Assembly: GCA_951802425.1 (NCBI GenBank)
Contig: OX637797.1
Coordinates: forward strand, 2,790,001-2,854,000
Length of the DNA: 64,000 bases
Source of the DNA: Clavaria fumosa
Taxonomy: Eukaryota; Basidiomycota; Agaricomycetes; Agaricales; Clavariaceae
Reading direction: 5' to 3'
The notes under the pieces were generated by a model. That model did no database searches and had not been told where the DNA came from. It saw nothing but the letters and a program-made list of their open reading frames with translations. Every line of letters starts with the position of its first letter. The stretch's first letter is position 1. Position numbers and translations under genes: made by a program. This document shows positions 11,785-21,750 of the stretch, piece by piece.

Positions 11785-11936
11785 TCATTTTGCCCAGCAG
11801 TCATGCAGATAGTGTCCCATTTTTTGGCAGTTATAACACTTCCCCTTTGGCTGGTCCTTTTTCTCAGGCCCAGTGGAGTTGGGCAAGATGGTGAGTGCTG
11901 CCTTACCACTCTCCTTCTTTTGAGTAGTTCCTTCTC
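11785..11936 (-). pseudogene. Retrotransposon gag remnant, C-terminal part with zinc knuckle
   Basis: Minus-strand codons encode KGKCYNCQKMGHYLHDCWAK, a CX2CX4HX4C zinc knuckle of a retroelement Gag, followed by a TGA at 11785. The frame runs upstream to the TTCTC target duplication at 11932-11936 and resumes exactly at 18311 beyond the gypsy insertion. It therefore forms one interrupted gag gene with 18311-18556. Its style is closest to copia-type Gag proteins. Confidence 0.75.
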
Positions 11937-12524
11937 TGTTACGGCTTACTGCTGAGTCAGTCCAGGGCAGGCTAGCTGGGCTGGAAGCAAGCAGAGAGAG
12001 TAAATTGCGAGAATAACAAGTCTGGGGAATACAGGGCATGTATCTACCTGTATTTATACTGAATTATGGTGGTATGGTAACTATGTAGGTACAAGGAACG
12101 AAGGGAGGGACGGCGACGGTAGGGAGGAGGGAGTGTGCCAAGGGGATGGTCACATGGACGCGAGGGCGGGAACAAGGTCGCGAAGGCGGGGTTGGCGGGG
12201 CGATGGGATATTGATGGGGAGTATAAAGGCGCTAAGGGGACGGGATAGCGGTAGCGAGGGGAGGAAATAAAGGAAGAACTGGATTAGGCTTAATACTGAT
12301 GGGATCAAGGCGACAGGTGTCGAGCGGTGACAGGATGATGGCATCCCGCATAGACGTCCCATCACGAATATGGGCCGTCCTCTCGGTAAGGTTCACGTGA
12401 CTGGGCGTTTGTAAGTCACGTGGTTGTAGAGGGTCTAAAAGCGCTAGTCCCAGATCCCGAGTATCCAGTGGAGGCCGTGGGGCGCTAAAGGTCGCGGCTC
12501 GTCACGTGCTTACATACCGTAACA
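11937..12524 (-). repeat. LTR (3' end of the gypsy element)
   Basis: A 588-bp LTR, near-identical to 17723-18310. It contains three CACGTG boxes at 12394-12399, 12417-12422 and 12503-12508, two of them as GTCACGTG. Confidence 0.93.
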
Positions 12525-12535
12525 TAACCTTCCCC

Positions 12536-15500
12536 CTAAGATTGCGCTTCCTGAGCAATCTCAAAATCGCGTACGGCTTCCTGTGCATCCTTAAGATTTT
12601 TTGCAGGCTCCCAGGTATCGTCCTCCGGAGGGTAACCCATCCACCGTACCAGATACTGTACTTGCCTTCCGCGTTTTCGCTTTGCACGGATGAACTCTAC
12701 CTCGTATTGGGGTTCACCGTCGATCTCCAAGCTTTCGGGACGCTCGGGATGGTCGGGGCCAGGTGTAGATAGGGTAAGAAGTGATTCGTGGAAGACCGGG
12801 TGTATCTGCCAATGTCGCGGTAGTTCGAGTTCATAGGCGGCGGCGCCTCGTTTCGCGACTATTTTGAAGGGTCCAACTCGTCGCGGCATCAGCTTCTTTC
12901 GGAGATCTTCTAGTACCAGGTTGCAGCTTTCCAACCAGACTAGGGTCCCTTCTTTCCAGTTGGTTGTGTACCCCCCTCGCCGCTCCATGGTCTTGTTGGA
13001 CTGCTCTACTAATTTCTTCATTTTTCCTCGCATTTCGTAGGCCTTTTCCAAGAAACTATCAGCAGCGGGGTTATTCGACTCGATGAGGCGAAGGTCGGGG
13101 AGGGCAACAGGGTGTCTAGCGTAGTCGAGTAGGAAAGGAGAGACGTCGGAGCTTCCGTAGGAACGGTTGTTGAGGGCGAACTCTGTAATTGGGAGCCAGG
13201 AAGCCCAGTTCTCGGGCATCTTGCTACAGACATGTTTTAGTAGCGTAAATACTTCCTGGTTGGCCCTTTCTGTGAGCCCGTCGGTTTGGGGGTGATATGC
13301 CGTGCTAGGGTTAGTTCCTACGCCCAGCTGTCCATACACGTTTTTGAGGAATTTAGCCATGAAATTTGATCCTCGGTCGCTTGTGACTTTGGACGGGAGT
13401 CCGTGGCTGGCATAGACGCGGCGTAGGAATATTCGGGCTGCTCCCTCGCTCGTCAGGTCCATACTGATGGGCTCTAATAAGGAAGACCTCGTGGCCCGGT
13501 CCCGAATGACCAGGACTCCGTCATAGCCTTCAGAGGGGTTTAGTGGTCCTATGATGTCCCAGCTTATTTCATCCCATGGCTGTAGCGGGGAGGGAAAAGG
13601 GTGTAAAGCAGGTCAGTTCCCAGTGCGGTTGATTTTATTTCTTTGGCAGTGCCAACACCGTTGGATGCGGGATCGAATGTCGCTATCGAGTCCGGGCCAG
13701 TCGAAGTTTCGGCAGACGTTTTCGCTGGTTTTCCGGATACCTGGGTGCCCGGCTGAGGGGGCATCGTGATGGATAGCCAGTACATCGTCGATTAGGTTAG
13801 GGGGGACCCAAATCTTGTTTCGATAGTATTTGACCCCATCGGCTTCCTGTATGATGGCAGGTCCATGCGCAGTTTCTGTTTGGCCAGCCTTGATGCGGTC
13901 AAGAAGACTTGGTTCGGTTGTTGATTTAAAGAGGACATCCGGTAGTAGTGGGGCTAGGACCGGGGTGGTGGCGTCGTCATGGTCGGGTCGGCGGGACAGT
14001 GCGTCGGCGGCGGTGTTGGTCTTCCCCGGCTGGTGCTTGATTTCGAAGTTATACAGAGCCAGGAGGGCCCTCCAGCGGTTTTGCCTTCCATTAAGCGGAT
14101 TAGGTTTACGGAAATAGGCCAGGTTGGCATGGTCAGTCCAAACTTCGAAGGGTACAGGGGTCGCGATGAGATATTGTGGCCAGGCTTCAAGAGCACGGAC
14201 GATGGCTAGCAGTTCCTTATCGTAGGTATCGTAGTTCTTCTCGGCGTCTTTGAGAGCTTTAGAAAAACAATCAATCATTGCCCAGTTACTGTCCTCTTGC
14301 TGTTGGTATAGGATACCGCCTATCGCAACATTGGAGGCATCCATTTCAATCTTCCAGCTACCCTCATCCTTGGGGACTGCTGTACGTCGTCCGTCGAGTA
14401 GTTGTTGTATGAGGCGGTCAAAGGCATTCTTCTCGTCTAAGCCCCACTGCCAATCTTTGTTCCCTGTGAGTTGGTGGAGAGGGATCGCGGTCGTGGCGAA
14501 GTCGGGGATGTGTCTCCTAAAATAATTCAGGAACCCAAGGAATTTCTGGACTTCTCTTTTGGACCATGGGACAGGCCATTCTCGTATTCCAGCACACAGT
14601 CGTTCTGACTTCTCGATATGTCCACATCGGATATAGTGCCCCAGGAACTCAACCTCACTTTTTTGGAAGTGGCATTTCTCAAGCCTTAGGCAGAGCGAGT
14701 TTTCCGCGAGTCTTTGGAGGACGGCACGAGTAAGTCGCTGGTGTGTTTCCAGGTCCGGCGTGTGGATGAGGATGTCGTCGATGTAAACGTGTACGTGGCT
14801 GGTGGCTATTTCTTCTCGGAGGATGGCATTCATGAAGCGCTGGAATCGGGCTGGGGCATTGGTCAGTCCAAACCCCATAACAGTATACTCGAATTGGCCT
14901 TCTGGGCAGATAAATGCTGTTAGCCATTCGTCGCCTTCTCGAATCTTGACGTTGTTAAAGCCGCATACTACGTCCATTTTGGTGAAGAAGACTTTTCCTT
15001 TGAGGGCGTCGAGGATATCTCGGATAAGGGGGAGAGGGTGTGCGTCCTTTTTTGTCACGGCGTTGAGTTCTCGGTAGTCGATTATGGGGCGTAACTTCTT
15101 CCCTTCTTGCTTAAAGAAGAGAGGCGAGGCCCAAGGTGAGTTTGAAGGTCGTATTCGTCCACTCTTTAGGTTTTCTTCGATCCACAACTTCAATTCCGGG
15201 TAGTACGCACGTGGCACGGAGTAGATTTTTGACCGCTTGGGGACGGCCCCTTCCTTTAGTTCGATTGGATGGTCTATGGTGCCTCGGGAGGGGGGTAATT
15301 TCGCGAATTCTGCGATCGAGAAAACCCTCGGGAATTCTTCGTGGTAGGGGGGTACTACGGTTTCGACGAAAGCCCCTCGCGTGAGTACCGCGTTAGGTTT
15401 GGGGAACTCGATCGTTCGGTCGATCCAATCAATTGTGGGGTTGTTCCTTCTCAACCAGTCGTCTCCTAGGTAGAGGTGGGGAGGGTGAAATTGTCCAACT

Positions 15501-15901
15501 AGGAGGGTGATTTTCTGGTGGAAGCCTTGTCCAATGGAGATGATCAGGTCGGCAGCTTTAGTTACCATTCCTATGGCGTTGGGAGTTCCGTCAGCGTTGA
15601 TCGAGTATAGGGGTTGGGGGAGGTCTCGTAGCCTTAACCCTAGGCTCTGGGCATATTTCTTGTCGATAGCGGAGGCTGAGCATCCTGAGTCCACAAGGGC
15701 ATATCCCAGTCTTCTCCTCCCATTGCTGGGGTTCTCCATCGTAATGGGTATTTCCATGCAAGGCTTTTCGGGGTTAGCCTTGGTTTTCTCTTTCCTCAGG
15801 TTCAGTCTGGGGGACGGAGAAGAGGTCACCAGGACCTGTTTATTCACGGCGGGGGTACAAGGGGGTACATAACTTTTTACTGGCGAAGAGTCTGAACTCA
15901 A
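12536..15901 (-). pseudogene. gypsy Pol polyprotein: protease, RT, RNase H, integrase, chromodomain
   Basis: One reading frame of about 1120 codons with a single TGA at 13613-13615. The order is: aspartic protease (ALVDSGCSASAID), reverse transcriptase with the catalytic YIDDILIHTPD, RNase H (EMDASNVAIGG and YDTYDKELLAI), the H2C2 zinc finger of integrase, the integrase core (TSDRGSNFM, HPQTDGLTER), and a C-terminal chromodomain (YLVRWMGYPPEDDTWEPAKNL). The stop falls where related copies have Arg before PALHPFP, so it is probably CGA to TGA. The pol frame overlaps the end of gag by 4 nt (gag stop at 15898-15900), so expression would need a frameshift or reinitiation. Apart from the stop, no lesion is visible. 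Confidence 0.92.
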
Positions 15902-16872
15902 TCTTCGCCGTTTGTAAAATCCGCGATTTCCTTTTCTCTGAGCATGACCAGGTCTTTCAGCCTCGCGATCTCCGCCTGTGCTTCTTCCAATTCATCGCCC
16001 GATGTAGTCGCAGGTATCGTGGCGCTTGGGGCGATCGGGGCAGGGAGGGAGATGACTCCTCGGACCTGCTGGGTGCGACGTGTGGGCAGGAGAGGGCAGT
16101 TCTTCGAGATGTGACCGAAGCCACGACAGTTGTAGCACTGTACCTCGGCAGGCTTGGGTCGCGAGCGGTCGACGATCATCGCGTCGGGGTGGGGAGTAGA
16201 TGCGGGTACAGCAGGGGCGCGGATCTGGGAGGTCGCGGGTCGGCTAGGCGGAACTGGGGTGCGAGCCTTGTGCAAGGATTTGAACTCTTGCCACAGGTCG
16301 TCCATCCTGATGGCTTTGTTTCTCCAGCCAACATAGGTCGCAGGGAGCTCATCGCTATTGTAGATCTTTTCAAGGAGGGGCTGGTTGAGACCGTTCTTGA
16401 GGTACTCAATGAGTACCGATTCGTGGTGGGCGATGGAGAGGTGGGCCTGGCGGTAGAGGCGGTCGAAATCGGTAAAGAATTCGCGGGCGGTTTTTCCGCT
16501 TTGTCGGAGTTTCTGGAGGTTGGCGAGGGCCTGCGTTTCCTCAGTCGTGTCGAGGAACTCGTCATCTAGGTCTTGGATGAAATTAGTCCAAGTACCGGTG
16601 GTATCTCTTTCTATGATGCGGTCCACACGGGCATTAGCCCATAGTTCCGCGTATCCAAGGCACATCTTGTTGAGCACGAAATAGATCTTCTTTTCGTTGG
16701 CTTCGAAGCGTTCTGGCTCGCAGGCAAAGAGGAGGGTGAATTGGCGTTTGAAGGTGCGGTAGGCCGCCTGGGTGCCATCGAAGTCTCTGACGGTAAGGCC
16801 ACTACTCGCTGTCGCTGTCGAGATCGTACGGCTGGATTGATGAGATGTCTGAGGGTCCGGGGGATGAGACAT
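15898..16872 (-). CDS. gypsy Gag with zinc knuckle
   Basis: A 324-aa Gag that forms the retroelement particle and binds its RNA. The capsid-like region runs from about residue 28 (FDGTQAAYRTFKRQFTLLF) to about residue 200. A CX2CX4HX4C knuckle CYNCRGFGHISKNC is near residues 245-258. The C-terminus is a heptad-like acidic segment (EELEEAQAEIARLKDLV). It overlaps the pre-gag ORF by about 70 nt at its start and pol by 4 nt at its end. No stops are present. Confidence 0.92.
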   Translation of the reverse strand: MSHPPDPQTSHQSSRTISTATASSGLTVRDFDGTQAAYRTFKRQFTLLFACEPERFEANEKKIYFVLNKMCLGYAELWANARVDRIIERDTTGTWTNFIQDLDDEFLDTTEETQALANLQKLRQSGKTAREFFTDFDRLYRQAHLSIAHHESVLIEYLKNGLNQPLLEKIYNSDELPATYVGWRNKAIRMDDLWQEFKSLHKARTPVPPSRPATSQIRAPAVPASTPHPDAMIVDRSRPKPAEVQCYNCRGFGHISKNCPLLPTRRTQQVRGVISLPAPIAPSATIPATTSGDELEEAQAEIARLKDLVMLREKEIADFTNGED

Positions 16873-17590
16873 CGTCGGTGTCAGTGAGTGGGTTGAGAGG
16901 CTCGGGCTGTGGTATGTGGACGGCGGCTCGGTGTCTGGCGGCGAGTGCCCTAGCTGCCAAGAGATCGGGGATGTTGGTCGGGGTGATGGGGGAGACTGGA
17001 ACGTTAACGGGGATCCGGGAGCGTCTGTTAGGAACGGCAGGATAGGGCTGAGTGGTACGAGGTTTCCAGTCCACGATGTATCGTGTGGCGGTATCGACGA
17101 GATATTCGGCTCGGTGTCCGGTGATTGTAATGAAACGTTCGCTGGGCTGGGTCTGTGTGCACTTGTGGGCGAAAGTATGGGTGGCGGGTACGGGCGAGGC
17201 GGGGCGCGGGGACGGCGAGGCTTCGGTGGAAGCGGGGGTCGGGATATTGTCGAGTTCTTCGATGTCGAGGCCTTCTAAGACCTCGGCGATATCTTCTTGT
17301 TGTTGGGTAATCCAAAGTTCGGTCAGGCGCTTGTGCAGCCCTTCTATGAATTCGACCTGACTATAGGTCTCGAATAAGCGCTGTACGCGGAGGGTTCTGG
17401 AGGTAAGTAGTCTGGTGGGGATAAACTGCCTCTCAACAGAACGATAAACGACGCTCTTCGGGTACTTTCGGTACTCGGGAGTGGGCGGGCGTGTGATTGC
17501 GGTCGGGGTTCGTCTGTCGATGTGTCGCAGACGGTTTCGTCGCCAGGTCTCGCGGATTTCAATCAGTCCAGGAGGGGGTGGCAGGTGCAA
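16802..17590 (-). CDS. Extra ORF upstream of gag in the gypsy element
   Basis: A 262-codon open frame between the 5' LTR and gag, ending 71 nt inside gag in another frame. No ATG is visible at its upper limit, so the true start is uncertain. The product is Pro/Thr/Ser-rich with a basic N-terminal third (WRRNRLRHIDRRTP) and a short acidic tail (DLDSDSE). I recognise no domain. A similar-sized, differently worded ORF lies at the same place in the gypsy element at 20058-31575, which suggests a retained accessory function. Confidence 0.6.
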   Translation of the reverse strand: MHLPPPPGLIEIRETWRRNRLRHIDRRTPTAITRPPTPEYRKYPKSVVYRSVERQFIPTRLLTSRTLRVQRLFETYSQVEFIEGLHKRLTELWITQQQEDIAEVLEGLDIEELDNIPTPASTEASPSPRPASPVPATHTFAHKCTQTQPSERFITITGHRAEYLVDTATRYIVDWKPRTTQPYPAVPNRRSRIPVNVPVSPITPTNIPDLLAARALAARHRAAVHIPQPEPLNPLTDTDDVSSPGPSDISSIQPYDLDSDSE

Positions 17591-17722
17591 GGCGTATTGC
17601 CGTGTACGGTAGGCTTGGTCGGCGGGGTCGTTCGTACAGGTCGCAAGGACAGTGGGAGAAGCCAGGTTTGAAAAAGAGAACCAGGTCCAGAGGGGAGGTG
17701 GTTATGGGGAGACTTGTTATTA

Positions 17723-18310
17723 TGTTACGGCTTACTGCTGAGTCAGTCCAGGGCAGGCTAGCTGGGCTGGAAGCAAGCAGAGAGAGTAAATTGTGAGAAT
17801 AACAAGTCTGGGGAATACAGGGCACGTATCTACCTGTATTTATACTGAATTATGGTGGTATGGTAACTATGTAGGTACAAGGAACGAAGGGAGGGACGGC
17901 GACGGTAGGGAGGAGGGAGTGTGCCAAGGGGATGGTCACATGGACGCGAGGGCGGGAACAAGGTCGCGAAGGCGGGGTTGGCAGGGCGATGGGATATTGA
18001 TGGGGAGTATAAAGGCGCTAAGGGGACAGGATAGCGGTAGCGAGGGGAGGAAATAAAGGAAGAACCGGATTAGGCTTAATACTGATGGGATCAAGGCGAC
18101 AGGTGTCAAGCGGTGACAGGATGATGGCATCCCGCATAGACGTCCCATCACGAATATGGGCCGTCCTCTCGGTAAGGTTCACGTGACTGGGTGTTTGTAA
18201 GTCACGTGGTTGTAGAGGGTCTAAAAGCGCTAGTCCCAGATCCCGAGTATCCAGTGGAGGCCGTGGGGCGCTAAAGGTCGCGGCTCGTCACGTGCTTACA
18301 TACTGTAACA
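17723..18310 (-). repeat. LTR (5' end of the gypsy element)
   Basis: The upstream LTR of the minus-strand gypsy element, 588 bp, differing from 11937-12524 at about eight transition sites. It carries the same CACGTG boxes. Confidence 0.93.
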
Positions 18311-18556
18311 TTCTCTGAGCATGGCAATTGGCCTCTTGACCAAGTAGTCCGATAAGCCTGTCAGGGCTGATCTTTGGCAGGGTGATGATGGTGTTGAAGG
18401 TGGGTATTGTGACTCTGCCAACCATTCAGGGATGTGCACAGTGTCTGAGATGGGGCTAAACTGATTTGTGATAGAGGTGAGGAGATTGTCATAGGTGAGT
18501 GGTAATAACACCAGGATAATCATCTGGAAGTTCTCACTGGAGATGGCCTTGCCCAT
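18311..18556 (-). pseudogene. Retrotransposon gag remnant, N-terminal part
   Basis: Minus-strand codons encode a Gag capsid-like segment (SENFQMIILVLLPLTYDNLLTSI, SDYLVKRPIAMLRE), the pattern seen in copia UBN2-type Gag. The frame is cut by the gypsy insertion at the TTCTC duplication and continues at 11936. Sequence up to about 18600 may be more of the same gene, but the frame is lost. Confidence 0.7.
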
Positions 18557-18705
18557 TAAGGCAAGATTCTGTCATGAAAGTGTCACCTGTGTTGCCCAAC
18601 CAACAAATTTCAATCTTTTAACTTAAAACACACCATGCAAATCACAAGAACAAAGGGGCCAAACCCCAGACATATATTTTATTGCAAGATAAATACAATA
18701 TTTAT

Positions 18706-19470
18706 CTACATGAAGGAAAGCCAGGACCCCTCCTCATCAAGAGAGGAGCCTGAAGCACTATAATCAGACCCCCATGACCCCTCCTCCCACAACTCCTCAG
18801 AGGAGTCTGAGAAGTCCAACTCACCCACAAACCCAAGGGCTGCCCTCAGGGGATGAGAGGCAAACTCCCTGTTCCAGATCCCAGCCTCCAGGCTGCCTCT
18901 TGCAGATCCTGCACAGCACTTGAGAGGGCTCTTGTTGTCCAAAGCAGGAGACAGGAGGGAGGAGTAGGAGGCAGGGAGATCAATGGAAGGAAGGGTGGGT
19001 GATGGAGGAGGAGCCACCAACAGGGCACCCAGAGTTTGGAGATCTGGGCCTGGGAACAGTAAGTGGGATGTACAGGACCTGAACCAATCCCAGCCCAATG
19101 TTGCCCACCTTGGCAACAGGTACCTTGCTCACCCCAGGGGGTGGTGGCCCAAGCAACTGGCAAGGGAGGATGGGGAGGAGTCCAGTCCCAACCTATAGAA
19201 GATCAGACTTACCAAAGACAGGGAGAAGCAACTTGGCTAACTCACCATGAGGATCATTGAGGAGGTCACAGATGTGTTGATAGGAACCTTGGGTCAAGGA
19301 GCAATCCTTGATGAGATGGGAAGGATCCCCACAGGTGAAGCAATGGTCAAGAGCCCAGTAAAGGTCCACATCAGTGGGGACAAGTTGAACCCACCAATGG
19401 AAGGTATCACAGGAGAGTTTGACCCCAGTACAAGGGGCAAAGAGAGAAGAACTGTGGAAGAACTCCACTA
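18706..19470 (-). pseudogene. Gag-like remnant with zinc knuckle and acidic tail
   Basis: On the minus strand, codons around 19300-19350 encode CFTCGDPSHLIKDC, a CX2CX4HX4C knuckle. Downstream frames hold a Leu/Pro/Ser-rich segment and then an acidic Ser-rich tail (ELDFSDSSEELWEEGSW). At least one frame change or stop separates the two parts. The parent retroelement family is unclear to me. Confidence 0.5.
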
Positions 19471-20057
19471 GGTGATAGCCTTGGAGACAAATAACAAGCA
19501 GACTCTGAAGAGATGGTGGAAGAGAGGGGGCCTCCTTTTATCCAGTCACTGTCACTGGGCTGATCTCAACCTCAACCCCTATCTATCAAGCATGATCACC
19601 CCTAAAGAAGATCTCTGATCAAGAGATCAGTTTCATCTGACCATCACATCACATCATCAGATCAATCAATCACCACTTAGAGCAGCTCAATCAGAGATCA
19701 CTGGAATCACTTGATTGATTGATCCAGATCAGATGCAGCCAACCATGATGTAATGCATTGAAGCAGAGTCTGCACTTGATCACTGATGACATCATCATCA
19801 TAAGATTCTCAACAGAGCCCATACTGCTCACACTCAGCATTCCAATGCAAGTGTGCAGCTTCCCTGATCATCCATCAAGTCTGATATTTAATCGGTGACT
19901 CACCATCATGTATTGCCCCCAGCTAAGAGTATATCAGACCTGGGACTACTCTAGCTTCAATCTTTTCATCTATACACTTATTTGAGAGGACTCAATAAGC
20001 CTGACAGCAAATATTGCTGCTGAACTTCACACTGGAAGGATTTGTCTTCCCACCATT
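19471..20057. other. AT-rich flank holding the target site of a gypsy element
   Basis: No gene is visible. The stretch is rich in GATCA words and ends in CCATT (20053-20057), the left target duplication of the element at 20058-31575. The sequence before that insertion would continue at 31576. Confidence 0.5.
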
Positions 20058-20533
20058 TGTAACAATTCGGCCACTCAGACCCAACGAGACCCCCAACAGA
20101 TACAGATCATGTGCAGCCTCCATGGGAAGCCAGACCCCTAGACCGACAATTCAACGATGGACATATGCTGATGCTGCGAGCGCTATGAAGGATCACTATC
20201 AGGACAATGCCGAAGTACAAGGACTGAGCGCTAGGATGGCAGAGATGAGTATCAGCTGCGGTGGACCCACACACAGCCTCTCCCATCAGATTGCAGTCGC
20301 ACACAGCCCCTCCCATCAGACCGCAGCATCGGAGGTAGAACTCACCGCGTTCTCAATCACTGGTACAATGAGTAGCCGACCAGGTAACGTAGTAGCTGGA
20401 AGATATCGTCGGGTATTAGATACCCAACACCCATGTACTAGATTTCCCCTTAGCTTTGTTATCGAAAGAGCTTGTGCCCATTATCCGCCTCTCCACGAAT
20501 AAGTCCATCCCTTACCAAGGACTGTTCATTACA
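20058..20533 (+). repeat. 5' LTR with deleted TATA segment
   Basis: A 476-bp LTR starting TGTAAC and ending GTTCATTACA. It contains two tandem copies of a CACACAGCC-CTCCCATCAGA unit near 20268-20325. Relative to the 3' LTR it lacks 31 bp near 20422, the segment that holds TATAAATA in the other copy. Confidence 0.92.
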
Positions 20534-20599
20534 AAATAACAAAGCTGGACAACACCACCCCCACAGTCCACACTGGACAATCAACCCCCAAACCACCCG

Positions 20600-21058
20600 T
20601 TGTTGATCACGAAAAGGCTGGACCCTTTTTCGCAGCATATTGGTGCATCATCGCCTAGTGACGATGACATAGAACTTATTCTCCGAAACTTACCCCCACC
20701 ATCCTTACCACGACAGCTTCCAGCCTACACCCTGAAGGCTTCGAAGAAGACATCCCACCCGCAGAATATGACACCAACATCGCCGCCCACACTATACAAG
20801 TCAGGCGATGAATCGACCGCTTCATTCCCTACCACAGCTACGCCATCGCCCTTGCAATGTATAATACGGACGATCGCCAGATTTCTTTTTATGGAGACAG
20901 CGGAAACGGTTTCCCAGACCTCGAAATCCAGTTCATCTCACAGCCAGCAAACAGCTGACTACCAGCCATACCCCCCCGATGCATACTTACTTGGATTAGT
21001 TTCGCCAACAACAAGAGCTCACTTCAATGAGTTATGGAAAAGCTGGTCTGCGACATAG
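20600..21058 (+). CDS. Extra ORF upstream of gag in the gypsy element
   Basis: A 152-codon open frame between the 5' LTR and gag, rich in Ser, Thr and Pro, with no recognised domain. It occupies the same place as the 262-codon ORF of the 11937-18310 element. The first codon may not be the real start. Given the age of this copy, survival of the frame may be chance. Confidence 0.45.
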   Translation: MLITKRLDPFSQHIGASSPSDDDIELILRNLPPPSLPRQLPAYTLKASKKTSHPQNMTPTSPPTLYKSGDESTASFPTTATPSPLQCIIRTIARFLFMETAETVSQTSKSSSSHSQQTADYQPYPPDAYLLGLVSPTTRAHFNELWKSWSAT

Positions 21059-21123
21059 TACCCGAGGTCTACGGAAAAGAAATACACTGACAATCCCCTT
21101 TATTCTATGAGAGGCATCCCACT

Positions 21124-21434
21124 ATGTCAGCACACCTGACCACAACATTTTCTACTAGCATGGACAATGACTTCAGTCCTGGGATTGAGATTAGAAGTAT
21201 GCAGATGAAGAGGAGAGAGATATGAATTGCAGAACTGGAGGGCTTTGATGGATGGCCTGGAAACTACAGAAAATTCAAAAGACAGATTGGATTGTACCTC
21301 AGCGCGAACAAGGAACTATACCAGAGAGACCAGGAAAAGATCATCTATGCCCTATTGTATATGAAGAGTGGCTCGGCGGAACTTTGGGTGGCCCAGTATA
21401 TTGATGCGTGCATCGCCACGAGCGAGTGGGGAGA
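21124..21434 (+). pseudogene. gypsy Gag, N-terminal part, cut by insertion
   Basis: The ATG at 21124 opens Gag (MSAHLTTTFSTSMDND). A TGA about 34 codons in breaks it, at a position where CGA would restore the frame. The following capsid segment (FDGWPGNYRKFKRQIGLYL) is typical of gypsy Gag. The frame ends in the GGAGA target duplication at 21430-21434 and continues without a shift at 27335. Confidence 0.85.
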
Positions 21435-21739
21435 TGTCAGACTTAGTCTCACGGTTCACACAACTTAATGTAAGGTCGATGATGACGATACTAACATAAG
21501 GGGAAAAGGGTACAAGTAAGAAAACGACGTGGTATATATAGTGAACGGTTCGGGAGTTGCCGGCATTCCCACGCTCGGACCCCGTGCGTCACGTGATGCG
21601 TCCAGGCCCGGGACACGTGATTTTCCCATTATGTAATCCACCACCCGTTCGGGTCACGTGACTCGTCCGCAAACTTCCCACAACTCTTTTGCGATCCTTT
21701 CTTGGCCTTTCCAACCTGCTTATGTAAGCGATCCTGACA
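21435..21739 (-). repeat. LTR (3' end of nested gypsy)
   Basis: A 305-bp LTR. CACGTG boxes lie at 21590-21595, 21614-21619 and 21655-21660. It is near-identical to 27025-27329. Confidence 0.94.
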
Positions 21740-21750
21740 TCACCCCCCTC

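Larger units (their letters stand above)
11937..18310 (-). mobile_element. Full-length Ty3/gypsy chromovirus, 6374 bp, target duplication TTCTC
   Basis: Two 588-bp LTRs (11937-12524 and 17723-18310) bound an internal region with a pre-gag ORF, gag and pol on the minus strand. LTR ends are TGTTAC..GTAACA. The 5 bp on both sides are TTCTC (11932-11936 and 18311-18315). By eye the LTRs differ at about 8 sites, all transitions, so the insertion is fairly recent. Pol has a single in-frame stop. This is the best-preserved element in the window. Confidence 0.95.

Noticed and set aside
20531..20560. Conventional tRNA primer-binding site in the outer gypsy
   Set aside because: A TGG lies about 12 nt inside the LTR, but the following bases could not be matched to a known tRNA 3' end from memory.
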